From DATBFX01 sp036558305 (GTDB taxonomy: Bacteria > Chloroflexota > Chloroflexia > Thermomicrobiales > UBA6265): a stretch of DNA of 15,284 nt. Position 1 is the stretch's first letter; every line of letters starts with the position of its first letter. The stretch lies in NCBI GenBank assembly GCA_036558305.1, contig DATBFX010000620.1, forward strand, positions 1-15,284. Reading direction: 5' to 3'. The notes under the pieces are model-generated. The model saw nothing but the letters and a program-made list of their open reading frames with translations, ran no database searches and was not told the origin of the DNA. Both the position numbers and the translations under genes were made by a program. Shown in pieces: positions 1 through 5,990 of the stretch.

Positions 1-960
1 GGCCGCGAGTTCCTGCGCCAGGGGATCACCAGCGCCGTCGAGGCCGGCATCCGCGATCCGCGCGAGCTGCGCGCCTACCAGCGGCTGCGCGAACAGGAGA
101 AGCTCCCCATCCGTACCTACCTGATGATGATGATTGACGAGACGCTCGACTCGCTGGTGGCGCTTGGTATCCAGACGGGGTTCGGCGACGAGTGGGTGCG
201 CATCGGCCCGGCCAAGCTCTTCAGCGACGGCTCCATTGGCGGCCGCACTGCCCGGATGCACGCGCCCTATGAGGGACAACCCGACAACTGCGGCCTCTGG
301 ATGATGCCGCCGGAGGAGCTGAAGGCGAAGGTGCGCCGTGCCCACGACGCCGGCTTTCAGGTCGGTATCCACGCCATCGGCGACGCGGCGATCGATCTGG
401 TTCTCGATGCCTACGAAGAGGCGATGCAAAGTGACCCTCGGCCGGACCCCCGCCACCGGATCGAACACTGTTCGATCGTGGACGAGGCGACGATCGCCCG
501 GATCGCGCGGTTGGGGGTCATCCCCATCCCGGGCACGTCGTTCCTGTACCACTTTCGGGACGCCTACATCCAGAACCTCGGCTACGAACGGCTGCGCTAC
601 ACCTACGGGATGGCGAGTTTTGCCCGCCACGGGGTGATCGCCGCGGCGAGCACCGACGCGCCCGTCGTCCCCACGCGCGCAACCATCGGGCTCCAGACGA
701 TGATGACGCGGCGCGACGTCGACGGCGCCGAGGTCTGGCCGGAGGAAGCGGTCTCGCTCGACGAGGCGATCCGCGCCTACACGGTCAACGGCGCCTACGC
801 TTCGTTCGAAGAGGGAATCAAGGGAACGTTGGCACCGGGCATGCTGGGAGACGTGACGGTCTTCGAGACCGACTTGCGAGAGGTCGCGCCGGGCGACATC
901 GGCGGCGTCCGCATCGGCTACACGATCGCCGAAGGCTCAGTCGTCTACGCCCGTGCGTAG
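1..960 (+). CDS. Amidohydrolase family 3 (YtcJ-like), 5'-truncated by the window edge
   Basis: The frame is open from the first base and ends at TAG 958-960, giving 319 residues of a family usually near 530-550, so the N-terminal part with the first metal-binding HxH lies outside the window. Seen: the family block KLFSDGSIGGRTA (about residues 72-84), HAIGDAA with His124, RIEHCSI with His156, STDAPV with Asp219, and the C-terminal composite-barrel signature around GTLAPGMLGDVTVF. These are hallmarks of the metal-dependent amidohydrolase superfamily, YtcJ/NfdA branch, which hydrolyses amide, formamide or similar C-N bonds; the true substrate cannot be told from sequence. No signal peptide can be judged because the start is missing. 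The next gene begins 26 bases downstream on the same strand, so the two are probably co-transcribed. The family call is secure; the substrate is unknown. Confidence 0.93.
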   Translation, partial: GREFLRQGITSAVEAGIRDPRELRAYQRLREQEKLPIRTYLMMMIDETLDSLVALGIQTGFGDEWVRIGPAKLFSDGSIGGRTARMHAPYEGQPDNCGLWMMPPEELKAKVRRAHDAGFQVGIHAIGDAAIDLVLDAYEEAMQSDPRPDPRHRIEHCSIVDEATIARIARLGVIPIPGTSFLYHFRDAYIQNLGYERLRYTYGMASFARHGVIAAASTDAPVVPTRATIGLQTMMTRRDVDGAEVWPEEAVSLDEAIRAYTVNGAYASFEEGIKGTLAPGMLGDVTVFETDLREVAPGDIGGVRIGYTIAEGSVVYARA

Positions 961-986
961 GGCGAAGGAACGGAGGTGCAGACACG

Positions 987-1691
987 ATGCGAATGACCTA
1001 CATCGGTCACGCGGCTTTCCATCTCGAAGCCGGCGGCAAGAGCGTCCTCGTCGATCCCTTCATCACGGGCAATCCCGCGGCGACGGTTCCCGCGAGCGAC
1101 TTCAGCCCGCAGACGATCATCCTGACGCACGCCCACAACGACCACGTCGGCGACACGGTCGAGATCGCCAAGCGGAGCGACGCCACCGTCATCGCCACGT
1201 TCGAACTCGGCACCTACCTGTCGAAAAAAGGCGTCAAGGCGACCGCAGGAAACCACGGCGGCACGATCGCTTTCGACGGTGGCACCACGAAAATAACGCC
1301 GGCCTGGCATACCTCCAGCTACACGGACGGCGATCAGGTTGTCGCTCCCGGCGTTCCTGCCGGTCAGGTCGTCCGCTTCGGCGGCTTGACGACCTTTTTT
1401 GCCGGCGATACCTGCCTCTTCGGCGACATGAGGTTGATCGGCGAAGAGGGCCTCGACGTGGCGGTCCTCCCGATCGGCGACCTCTTCACGATGGGCCCCA
1501 GCGATGCCGTCCGCGCCGTCAAGCTCCTCGAACCAAAGTTCGTGGTCCCCTGCCACTACAACACGTTTCCGGCGATCGAGCAGGATGCGGATGCCTTCAA
1601 GAAGATGGTGGAGGCGCAGACGAAGGCGCGGTGCTTGCTGCTGAAGCCAGGGGAGTCCCACGAGTTTTCGGCGCCAATCAGGGGAGTGTGA
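987..1691 (+). CDS. UPF0173 family metal-dependent hydrolase (metallo-beta-lactamase fold)
   Basis: A 234-residue protein, the usual size for UPF0173 (YtkL-like) enzymes. The start ATG 987 follows GGAGG at 972-976 with a 10-base gap, a good ribosome binding site. Seen: an N-terminal strand pair (MRMTYIGHAAFHLE), the zinc motif THAHNDH with His48, His50, Asp52 and His53, a further His108 in AWHTS, Asp141 in FAGDT, and His190 in PCHYNT. This is the complete two-metal ligand set of the fold. Members are cytoplasmic hydrolases of poorly known substrate. The family consensus is usually HGHGDH; the HAHNDH variant here keeps all ligands. It sits 26 bases after the amidohydrolase, suggesting a two-gene catabolic operon, and is followed directly by a large inverted repeat that could end or stabilise the transcript. 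Confidence 0.93.
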   Translation: MRMTYIGHAAFHLEAGGKSVLVDPFITGNPAATVPASDFSPQTIILTHAHNDHVGDTVEIAKRSDATVIATFELGTYLSKKGVKATAGNHGGTIAFDGGTTKITPAWHTSSYTDGDQVVAPGVPAGQVVRFGGLTTFFAGDTCLFGDMRLIGEEGLDVAVLPIGDLFTMGPSDAVRAVKLLEPKFVVPCHYNTFPAIEQDADAFKKMVEAQTKARCLLLKPGESHEFSAPIRGV

Positions 1692-1703
1692 CGGGGAAGT
1701 TTC

Positions 1704-1778
1704 GTAGGGGCGGACCTCCGTGTCCGCCCTCCTCACCTGCGCATACGTATGAGGGCGGACACGGAGGTCCGCCCCTAC
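1704..1778. repeat. Perfect 28-bp inverted repeat with self-complementary arms
   Basis: Left arm 1704-1731 and right arm 1751-1778 are exact reverse complements over 28 bp, separated by 19 bases. Each arm also folds on itself: GGCGGAC and GTCCGCC flank a 6-base loop in both arms, so the element can form either one long stem or a double hairpin. The short loop contains the 10-bp palindrome CATACGTATG (1742-1751). It lies 12 bases after the stop of the hydrolase gene and 19 bases before the start of the next gene. It has no T-run, so it is not a classical intrinsic terminator. The layout resembles REP/BIME-type dispersed palindromes. Confidence 0.9.
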
Positions 1779-1797
1779 AGGTCGATCACCAAGAGGC

Positions 1798-2139
1798 ATG
1801 GACGGTCTCAACGAAGAACTCCGCCGAACCGCTTACCAGAAAAAGGCCGTCAGCAAGATGGCGCCGGGCGCGGTGCTCGATCTGGCGATCGCGTTTTTCA
1901 AGGAACGCGGCTACAGGGCGGGGCGGACCGGGCGGCCAAATCAGGTATTCGTGATGGGCGGTGCCGAGGGCGGGTTGCCCAGGGTGACCGGCGAGGTGAC
2001 GACGCGGTCGGACGTCGGCAAAGCCGGCACGACGCTGGTGACGATGGACGCGGCGGGCGAGCGACTCGGTCCGGCGATGAAGGAGTTCCACCTTTCGCTG
2101 CGACATGCGGGGCGAGCGGCCCAGAGCGCGCCCCGATAG
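1798..2139 (+). CDS. Small conserved-looking hypothetical protein (113 aa)
   Basis: I do not recognise a family. The protein has a basic, helical N-terminus (about residues 1-38, including AVLDLAIAFFKERGY), then a strand-rich core (NQVFVMGG, LPRVTGEVTT, GTTLVTMD) and a short helical, basic tail; there are no membrane segments or cysteines. It looks like a small soluble alpha/beta domain. The reading frame is closed upstream by a stop at 1750-1752, and ATG 1798 is the first start available; the purine-rich AGAGG is immediately upstream, too close to be an ideal binding site, so Met21 is an alternative start. The gene is convergent with ychF, 35 bases away. Against it: poor initiation signal and high-GC frames that stay open by chance. 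For it: the neat fit between flanking genes and a protein-like composition. Confidence 0.6.
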   Translation: MDGLNEELRRTAYQKKAVSKMAPGAVLDLAIAFFKERGYRAGRTGRPNQVFVMGGAEGGLPRVTGEVTTRSDVGKAGTTLVTMDAAGERLGPAMKEFHLSLRHAGRAAQSAPR

Positions 2140-2168
2140 ATGGATAGGTTGCGGTTTCCTCCTCCATC
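2139..2168. terminator. Possible stem-loop between convergent genes
   Basis: In the 35-base gap between the hypothetical gene (+) and ychF (-), GATGGA at 2139-2144 can pair with TCCATC at 2163-2168, with AGG/CCT possibly extending the stem inwards. A perfect 10-bp palindrome, ATCTCGAGAT, follows at 2166-2175. There is no clear T-run on either strand, so a role as a shared bidirectional terminator is only a guess from position. Confidence 0.3.
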
Positions 2169-2174
2169 TCGAGA

Positions 2175-3287
2175 TCAGACATTGAACAAGAAGTTGATGA
2201 TGTCGCCGTCCTGAACGACGTAGGTTTTGCCTTCGCGACGGAAGGTGCCGTTCTTCTTCGTCTCGGCCATGCCGCCGGCCGCGATCAGGTCGTCGTAGGA
2301 GACGACCTCGGCGCGGATGAAACCGCGCTGGATGTCGCTGTGGATCTCGCCCGCGGCATCGACCGCCGTCGTTCCGCGGCGGACCGTCCAGGCGCGGCAC
2401 TCGTCGGGACCGACCGTAAAGAACGGCATCAACCCGAGGAGGTCGAACGAGAGCCGGATGACCCGATCGCGGCTCGATTCGGCGATGCCGAGGTCGGTCA
2501 TGAAGATCTCGGCGTCGGCCGGTTCCAGACGACCGATCTCCATCTCGATCTGACCCGCCAGGGCGTCGACGGCCACGCCCGACCGGCCGAATCGCTCACG
2601 CCCGGAGGCAACCAGCGATTCGGCCGTTTCTCCTAACTGGTCCTCGCCGACGTTGAAGAGTACCAAGAGCGGTTTCGCCGTCAACAGGCCGAACCCGCGC
2701 AGGATCTTGGCGTCGTCGGGATCGAGTGAGGGCACGACGTCCCGCAACGGCGTGTCGGCCTCCAGCGCCGCTTTCAGGTGCGTCATCACGACCTGCTCGC
2801 GCTCGTACGCTTCGCGCTCGGCGCCACGGAGTTTCGGGATCTGGGCGACCAGCCGCTGCAACCGCTTTTCGACGATGCCGAGGTCGCTGAAGGTCAACTC
2901 CAGGTTGAGCGTTTCGACGTCGCGCAGCGGATCGACGGACCCCTCCGGGTGCGGCAGATCCGGGTTGTCGAAGGCCCGCACGACGTGGACGAGGGCGTCG
3001 GCTTGGCTGAGGTGGCCGAGGAGTTGGCCGCTCATCCCCTTTTCGGCGATCCCCTTGGCGATCCCGGCGACGTCGAGGTACTGGACGTCGGCCGGGACCT
3101 TGCGTTGGGGGTTGAACATCTCGGTCAGCAAATCGAGCCGGGGGTCGGGGACCTTGACCGTCGCCAGGTTCGGTTCGTCGGCGCCGCCGCCGAAACCGCC
3201 CGTCGCCGCTTCGGCCTGGGTCAAGGCGTTGAACACCGTCGTTTTGCCGGATTGTGGCAACCCGATGATCACGAGTTTGGTGGTCAC
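2175..3287 (-). CDS. ychF: Ribosome-binding ATPase YchF (Obg-related, TGS domain), atypical P-loop
   Basis: A P-loop NTPase of the TRAFAC Obg family that binds ribosomes and, unusually, prefers ATP. I place the start at GTG 3287 (370 aa, close to the usual 363): the protein then begins VTTKLVIIGLPQSGKTT, and AGAGGA lies about 10 bases upstream. The frame stays open to 3356, but the extra 23 residues look non-homologous. Seen: G1 GLPQSGKTT (residues 9-17), G3 DVAG (72-75), the YchF-typical NVGE (212-215) in place of the NKxD guanine motif, and a C-terminal TGS/DUF933 region with FFTVGPDECRAW and AAGEIHSDIQRGFIRAEV. The P-loop differs from the common GLPNVGKST. The gene is the last in a minus-strand run after the ybaK-like gene, 112 bases downstream of it, so it may have its own promoter. 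Confidence 0.95.
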   Translation of the reverse strand: MTTKLVIIGLPQSGKTTVFNALTQAEAATGGFGGGADEPNLATVKVPDPRLDLLTEMFNPQRKVPADVQYLDVAGIAKGIAEKGMSGQLLGHLSQADALVHVVRAFDNPDLPHPEGSVDPLRDVETLNLELTFSDLGIVEKRLQRLVAQIPKLRGAEREAYEREQVVMTHLKAALEADTPLRDVVPSLDPDDAKILRGFGLLTAKPLLVLFNVGEDQLGETAESLVASGRERFGRSGVAVDALAGQIEMEIGRLEPADAEIFMTDLGIAESSRDRVIRLSFDLLGLMPFFTVGPDECRAWTVRRGTTAVDAAGEIHSDIQRGFIRAEVVSYDDLIAAGGMAETKKNGTFRREGKTYVVQDGDIINFLFNV

Positions 3288-3399
3288 GGAAGCGCGGTCC
3301 TCTGGCGAAGGGTCGTGATGCGTCTGCCGGATCGGCAGGGCCAAGTCTGGGTCCATTATTGCCCAGGCTCCAGCCGCGACGCCATTGGCGCGAGGGGCG

Positions 3400-3900
3400 C
3401 TACGCTTGGGCGTCGGCTACGATGTCCACAATCTCGGCGTTGGTGAGTCGGATAATGTCGCGCGGGCTGATCCGCAGCAGCACGTCCTCGGCGCCGCCAC
3501 CGCCGTAGACGACCTCCAACACGGCGGCCCGCCGATCCACGACAACGCGGACCGGCGTCGCGTGTCCGACCGGGGCGACGCCCCCGGCCGGGAAACCGGT
3601 CACCGCCAGGACCGTCGCCGGGTCGGCCAGCCGGGGTCGATCCAATCCGGTCGCCGCGCCGAGGAGTCCGCGGTCGATGCGCGCGCTCCCCGACGCGATC
3701 GCCAACACGAGGTGACCGTTGCCGTCGCGAAAGAGCAGCGATTTGATGATCTGGTCCTCGCGGACCCCGATCGCCGCCGCCGCCAGCGGCACCGTCGGCA
3801 TCGGCACGCCCGATGCCAACAACTCGGCTTCGACGCCGTGCTCGCGCAGGTACGCCAGAAGCGCCTCACCGGTGGGGGCGGATGGGGAGGTGTCGTTCAC
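3400..3900 (-). CDS. YbaK/EbsC-family protein, probable aminoacyl-tRNA deacylase
   Basis: A 166-residue single-domain protein of the YbaK/ProX/INS superfamily, cytoplasmic enzymes that hydrolyse mischarged tRNAs (Cys-tRNAPro for YbaK, Ala-tRNAPro for ProXp-ala). Seen: IIKSLLF with the conserved Lys53, the family loop GFPAGGVAPVGH (102-113), and the glycine cluster VYGGGG (132-136) followed by LLRISPRDI. Which tRNA it edits cannot be decided from this. The start is GTG at 3898-3900, 12 bases after the stop of the upstream permease gene, so translation is probably coupled to the transporter operon. The spacing argues for co-transcription, but a functional link to the transporter is not implied. 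Confidence 0.9.
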   Translation of the reverse strand: MNDTSPSAPTGEALLAYLREHGVEAELLASGVPMPTVPLAAAAIGVREDQIIKSLLFRDGNGHLVLAIASGSARIDRGLLGAATGLDRPRLADPATVLAVTGFPAGGVAPVGHATPVRVVVDRRAAVLEVVYGGGGAEDVLLRISPRDIIRLTNAEIVDIVADAQA

Positions 3901-3912
3901 GCCAACATGCCG

Positions 3913-4815
3913 CTAACCGCGACGCCGCGGGTCGAGGGCGTCGCGCAGGCCGTCGCCGAAGAAGTTCAGTCCCATCACGACGCTCATGATCGCCAACCCC
4001 GGAACGGTCGAGAACCACCAGTATTGCAACCCCTTCGAAGCGCCCTGCTTGATCATCGCCCCCCATTCGGCGGTCGGCGGAACCGCGCCCAACCCGATGA
4101 AACTGAGACCGGCGGTGAGGACGATCGCGGCGCCGACGTCGAGCGTCGCTTTCACGACAATCGGCGCGTCGGTGCTCGGCAGGATGTGCCGGAAGAGGAC
4201 GCGCCAGCGCGAGGCGCCGATCGCCTCGGCGGCGGTCACGTACTCGTTCGCCCGAATCGCGAGGACCTGACCGCGCATGACGCGCGCGTACTCGGGCCAG
4301 AGGACGATGCCGACGGCAAACATCGCGTTGCCGAGCCCCGGACCGCCGCGTGCCGCCGTGATCGCCATCGCCAGGATGATCGACGGGAAGGAGAGGATCG
4401 CATCGGACGTCCGCATGATGAACGAGTCGACGATCCCGCCGAAATACCCGGCGATCGCGCCCAATATGCAGCCGAAGGTGCCGGTGAGGATGATGACGGC
4501 GATCCCCGCGGGCAGCGAAACCCGCGCCCCGTAGATGACGCGGCTCGACATCTCGCGCCCGACGTCGTCGGTGCCGAAGATATGATCGAGACTGGGCGGT
4601 TTCAACCGGTCGTGGACGATCACGGTGTCGGGTTTCTGGATCGGCAACACCGGGGCCAGGATGCCGAGGACCAACCACGCCGTCACGATCAACAGACCGG
4701 CCACCGCTGCCGGTTTCCGTTTGAGCGTGCGATAGGCGTCGCCCAGGGGCGTGCGGCGAGGCCGGCTCGCGATCGCCTCCGTTCTCGTTCCGGCCAGAGC
4801 GGTGAGGGTAGCCAC
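3913..4815 (-). CDS. ABC transporter permease, DppC/OppC family
   Basis: Inner-membrane permease of a peptide/nickel/opine-type ABC importer, 300 aa, normal for the family. Seen: a short cytoplasmic N-terminus, a first membrane segment at about residues 37-55, the family signature HIFGTDDVGREMSSRVIYGARVSL in the 78-101 region (OppC_N followed by the transport domain), and the EAA loop at 191-213 (EYVTAAEAIGASRWRVLF) that docks on the ATPase. The C-terminus ends in the common GLRDALDPR. The start is GTG 4815 with AGAGAGG 4 bases upstream, a rather short spacing. It follows the DppB-type gene by 19 bases and precedes the YbaK-family gene by 12, clearly one transcription unit. The substrate cannot be assigned; oligopeptides or dipeptides are the commonest for the family. 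Confidence 0.95.
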   Translation of the reverse strand: MATLTALAGTRTEAIASRPRRTPLGDAYRTLKRKPAAVAGLLIVTAWLVLGILAPVLPIQKPDTVIVHDRLKPPSLDHIFGTDDVGREMSSRVIYGARVSLPAGIAVIILTGTFGCILGAIAGYFGGIVDSFIMRTSDAILSFPSIILAMAITAARGGPGLGNAMFAVGIVLWPEYARVMRGQVLAIRANEYVTAAEAIGASRWRVLFRHILPSTDAPIVVKATLDVGAAIVLTAGLSFIGLGAVPPTAEWGAMIKQGASKGLQYWWFSTVPGLAIMSVVMGLNFFGDGLRDALDPRRRG

Positions 4816-4834
4816 GGTGCCTCTCTAATCGGGG

Positions 4835-5854
4835 TTACGAGACGCGGATGCGCGGGTCGAGGACGCCGTAGAGGATGTCGACGATCAGGTTGACCAGGAC
4901 GTAGGCGACCGCGATGACGAAGGTCACCCCGAGCAACCCCGGATAGTCGAGTTTGAGCGCCATGCGCACCGAGAACTGGCCGACGCCGGGCCAGGAGAAA
5001 ATCGTCTCGGTCAGCACGGCGCCGGCGAGGAGACTGGCGAAGGTCAACCCGATCACGGTCACCGTCGGGATCAGCGCGTTGCGCAGCGCGTGCGTGGTCA
5101 CGACCCGGCGCTCGGAGACGCCCTTGGCACGGGCGGTCCGCACGTAGTCGTCGCTCATCGCCGCCACCAGCGACGAGCGCAGCATCCGCGCGATGATCCC
5201 CATCGCGTACGAACCGAGGACGATCGACGGCAAGATGATGTGGCGGATCAGACTCCAAAACACGTTCCACTGACCGGCCAGGAGCGCATCGACGGAGATG
5301 AGACCGGTCACGTGGGGCGGTTTCTCCATGCCGACGTCCAACTGGCCGGAACCGGGCAAGATCCGTAGCCGGTAGAAGAAGACGTAGGAGAGGATCAACC
5401 CGAGCCAGAAGACGGGCACCGATGTGCCGAGTAGGGCAACGAACCGGGCGACGTTGTCGGCCAGCCGATCTTGACGAACCGCGGCGATAATGCCCAGCGG
5501 GATGCCAAGACCGAGCGCGAAGATCATCGAGCCGATGGTGAGCTCGATCGTCGCCGGCACGAAATTCCCGAGCTCGGAGGCGACCGGACGCTGGGTCGTG
5601 ATCGTCTCCCCGAAATCGCCTCGCAGGAGATTGCGCAGGTAGTAGGCGTACTGGATCGGCAGCGGTTTGTTCAAGCCGTAGCGCGCCTCGATCCGCTGCC
5701 GGATTTCGGGTTTGTCGGCCTGCCGCTCGCTGATGACTGCGTTCACCGGATCGCCCGGCACCGCGTGCGCGAGGACAAACGTCGCAACGCTGACGATGAA
5801 CAGCACCAGGATCGCGAGCGCGATGCGGCGGAGGATGTACTGCCAAAGACCCAT
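4835..5854 (-). CDS. ABC transporter permease, DppB/OppB family
   Basis: The second membrane subunit of the importer, 339 aa. Seen: the classic N-terminus with a membrane helix (about residues 9-29) running into AHAVPGDP, the periplasmic/extracytoplasmic segment around RYGLNKPLPIQY and GDFGETI, further hydrophobic segments, and the EAA loop at about 236-263 (DYVRTARAKGVSERRVV), ending IVDILYGVLDPRIRVS. It pairs with the DppC-type subunit to form the channel. ATG 5854 is the start; only a weak GAG-type ribosome site lies upstream. The 136-base spacer separating it from the binding-protein gene holds a strong inverted heptad repeat, while the downstream permease follows after 19 bases. That spacing suggests differential expression of binding protein and channel. 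Confidence 0.95.
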   Translation of the reverse strand: MGLWQYILRRIALAILVLFIVSVATFVLAHAVPGDPVNAVISERQADKPEIRQRIEARYGLNKPLPIQYAYYLRNLLRGDFGETITTQRPVASELGNFVPATIELTIGSMIFALGLGIPLGIIAAVRQDRLADNVARFVALLGTSVPVFWLGLILSYVFFYRLRILPGSGQLDVGMEKPPHVTGLISVDALLAGQWNVFWSLIRHIILPSIVLGSYAMGIIARMLRSSLVAAMSDDYVRTARAKGVSERRVVTTHALRNALIPTVTVIGLTFASLLAGAVLTETIFSWPGVGQFSVRMALKLDYPGLLGVTFVIAVAYVLVNLIVDILYGVLDPRIRVS

Positions 5855-5874
5855 CAGCAGTCTCGCAGGGACGG

Positions 5875-5985
5875 GTCGTCAGTCGTTAGTCGTTAGTCGT
5901 TAGTGGTCAGACTGGGGTGGATCGGTCGTCCTGACCGTCTGTCCGTCTCGCTAACGACTAACGACTGACGACTGACGACTGACGA
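5875..5985. repeat. Mirrored heptanucleotide tandem arrays forming a 22-bp stem
   Basis: The left array (5875-5910) is built of 7-nt units of consensus GTCGTYA (four good units plus a degenerate one). The right array (5951-5985) has five units of the reverse complement. The stretches 5875-5896 and 5951-5972 are perfect inverted repeats over 22 bp; the tandem nature would also allow pairing in shifted registers. Inside the loop, GGTCAG (5905-5910) and CTGACC (5931-5936) form a nested stem. The structure occupies the gap between the binding-protein stop (5991) and the permease start (5854). A stem here could protect the upstream mRNA end or attenuate read-through, as intercistronic palindromes do in other transporter operons; this is inference. 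Confidence 0.88.
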
Positions 5986-5990
5986 CTTCG

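Noticed and set aside
1704..1778. Classical intrinsic terminator
   Set aside because: The stem is far longer than usual, its loop is 19 bases and no T-run follows on either strand; a REP-like repeat is a better description.
945..1811. 288-codon minus-strand frame over the UPF0173 gene
   Set aside because: It crosses the inverted repeat and opposes a gene with a complete zinc-binding site.
3385..4893. 502-codon plus-strand frame spanning the YbaK-family and DppC genes
   Set aside because: It runs across two real antisense genes and their junction, and its product is Arg/Asp/Gly-rich with no domain.
5875..5985. CRISPR array, suggested by the regular short repeats
   Set aside because: Units are 7 nt in direct tandem with no unique spacers, and no cas genes are present.
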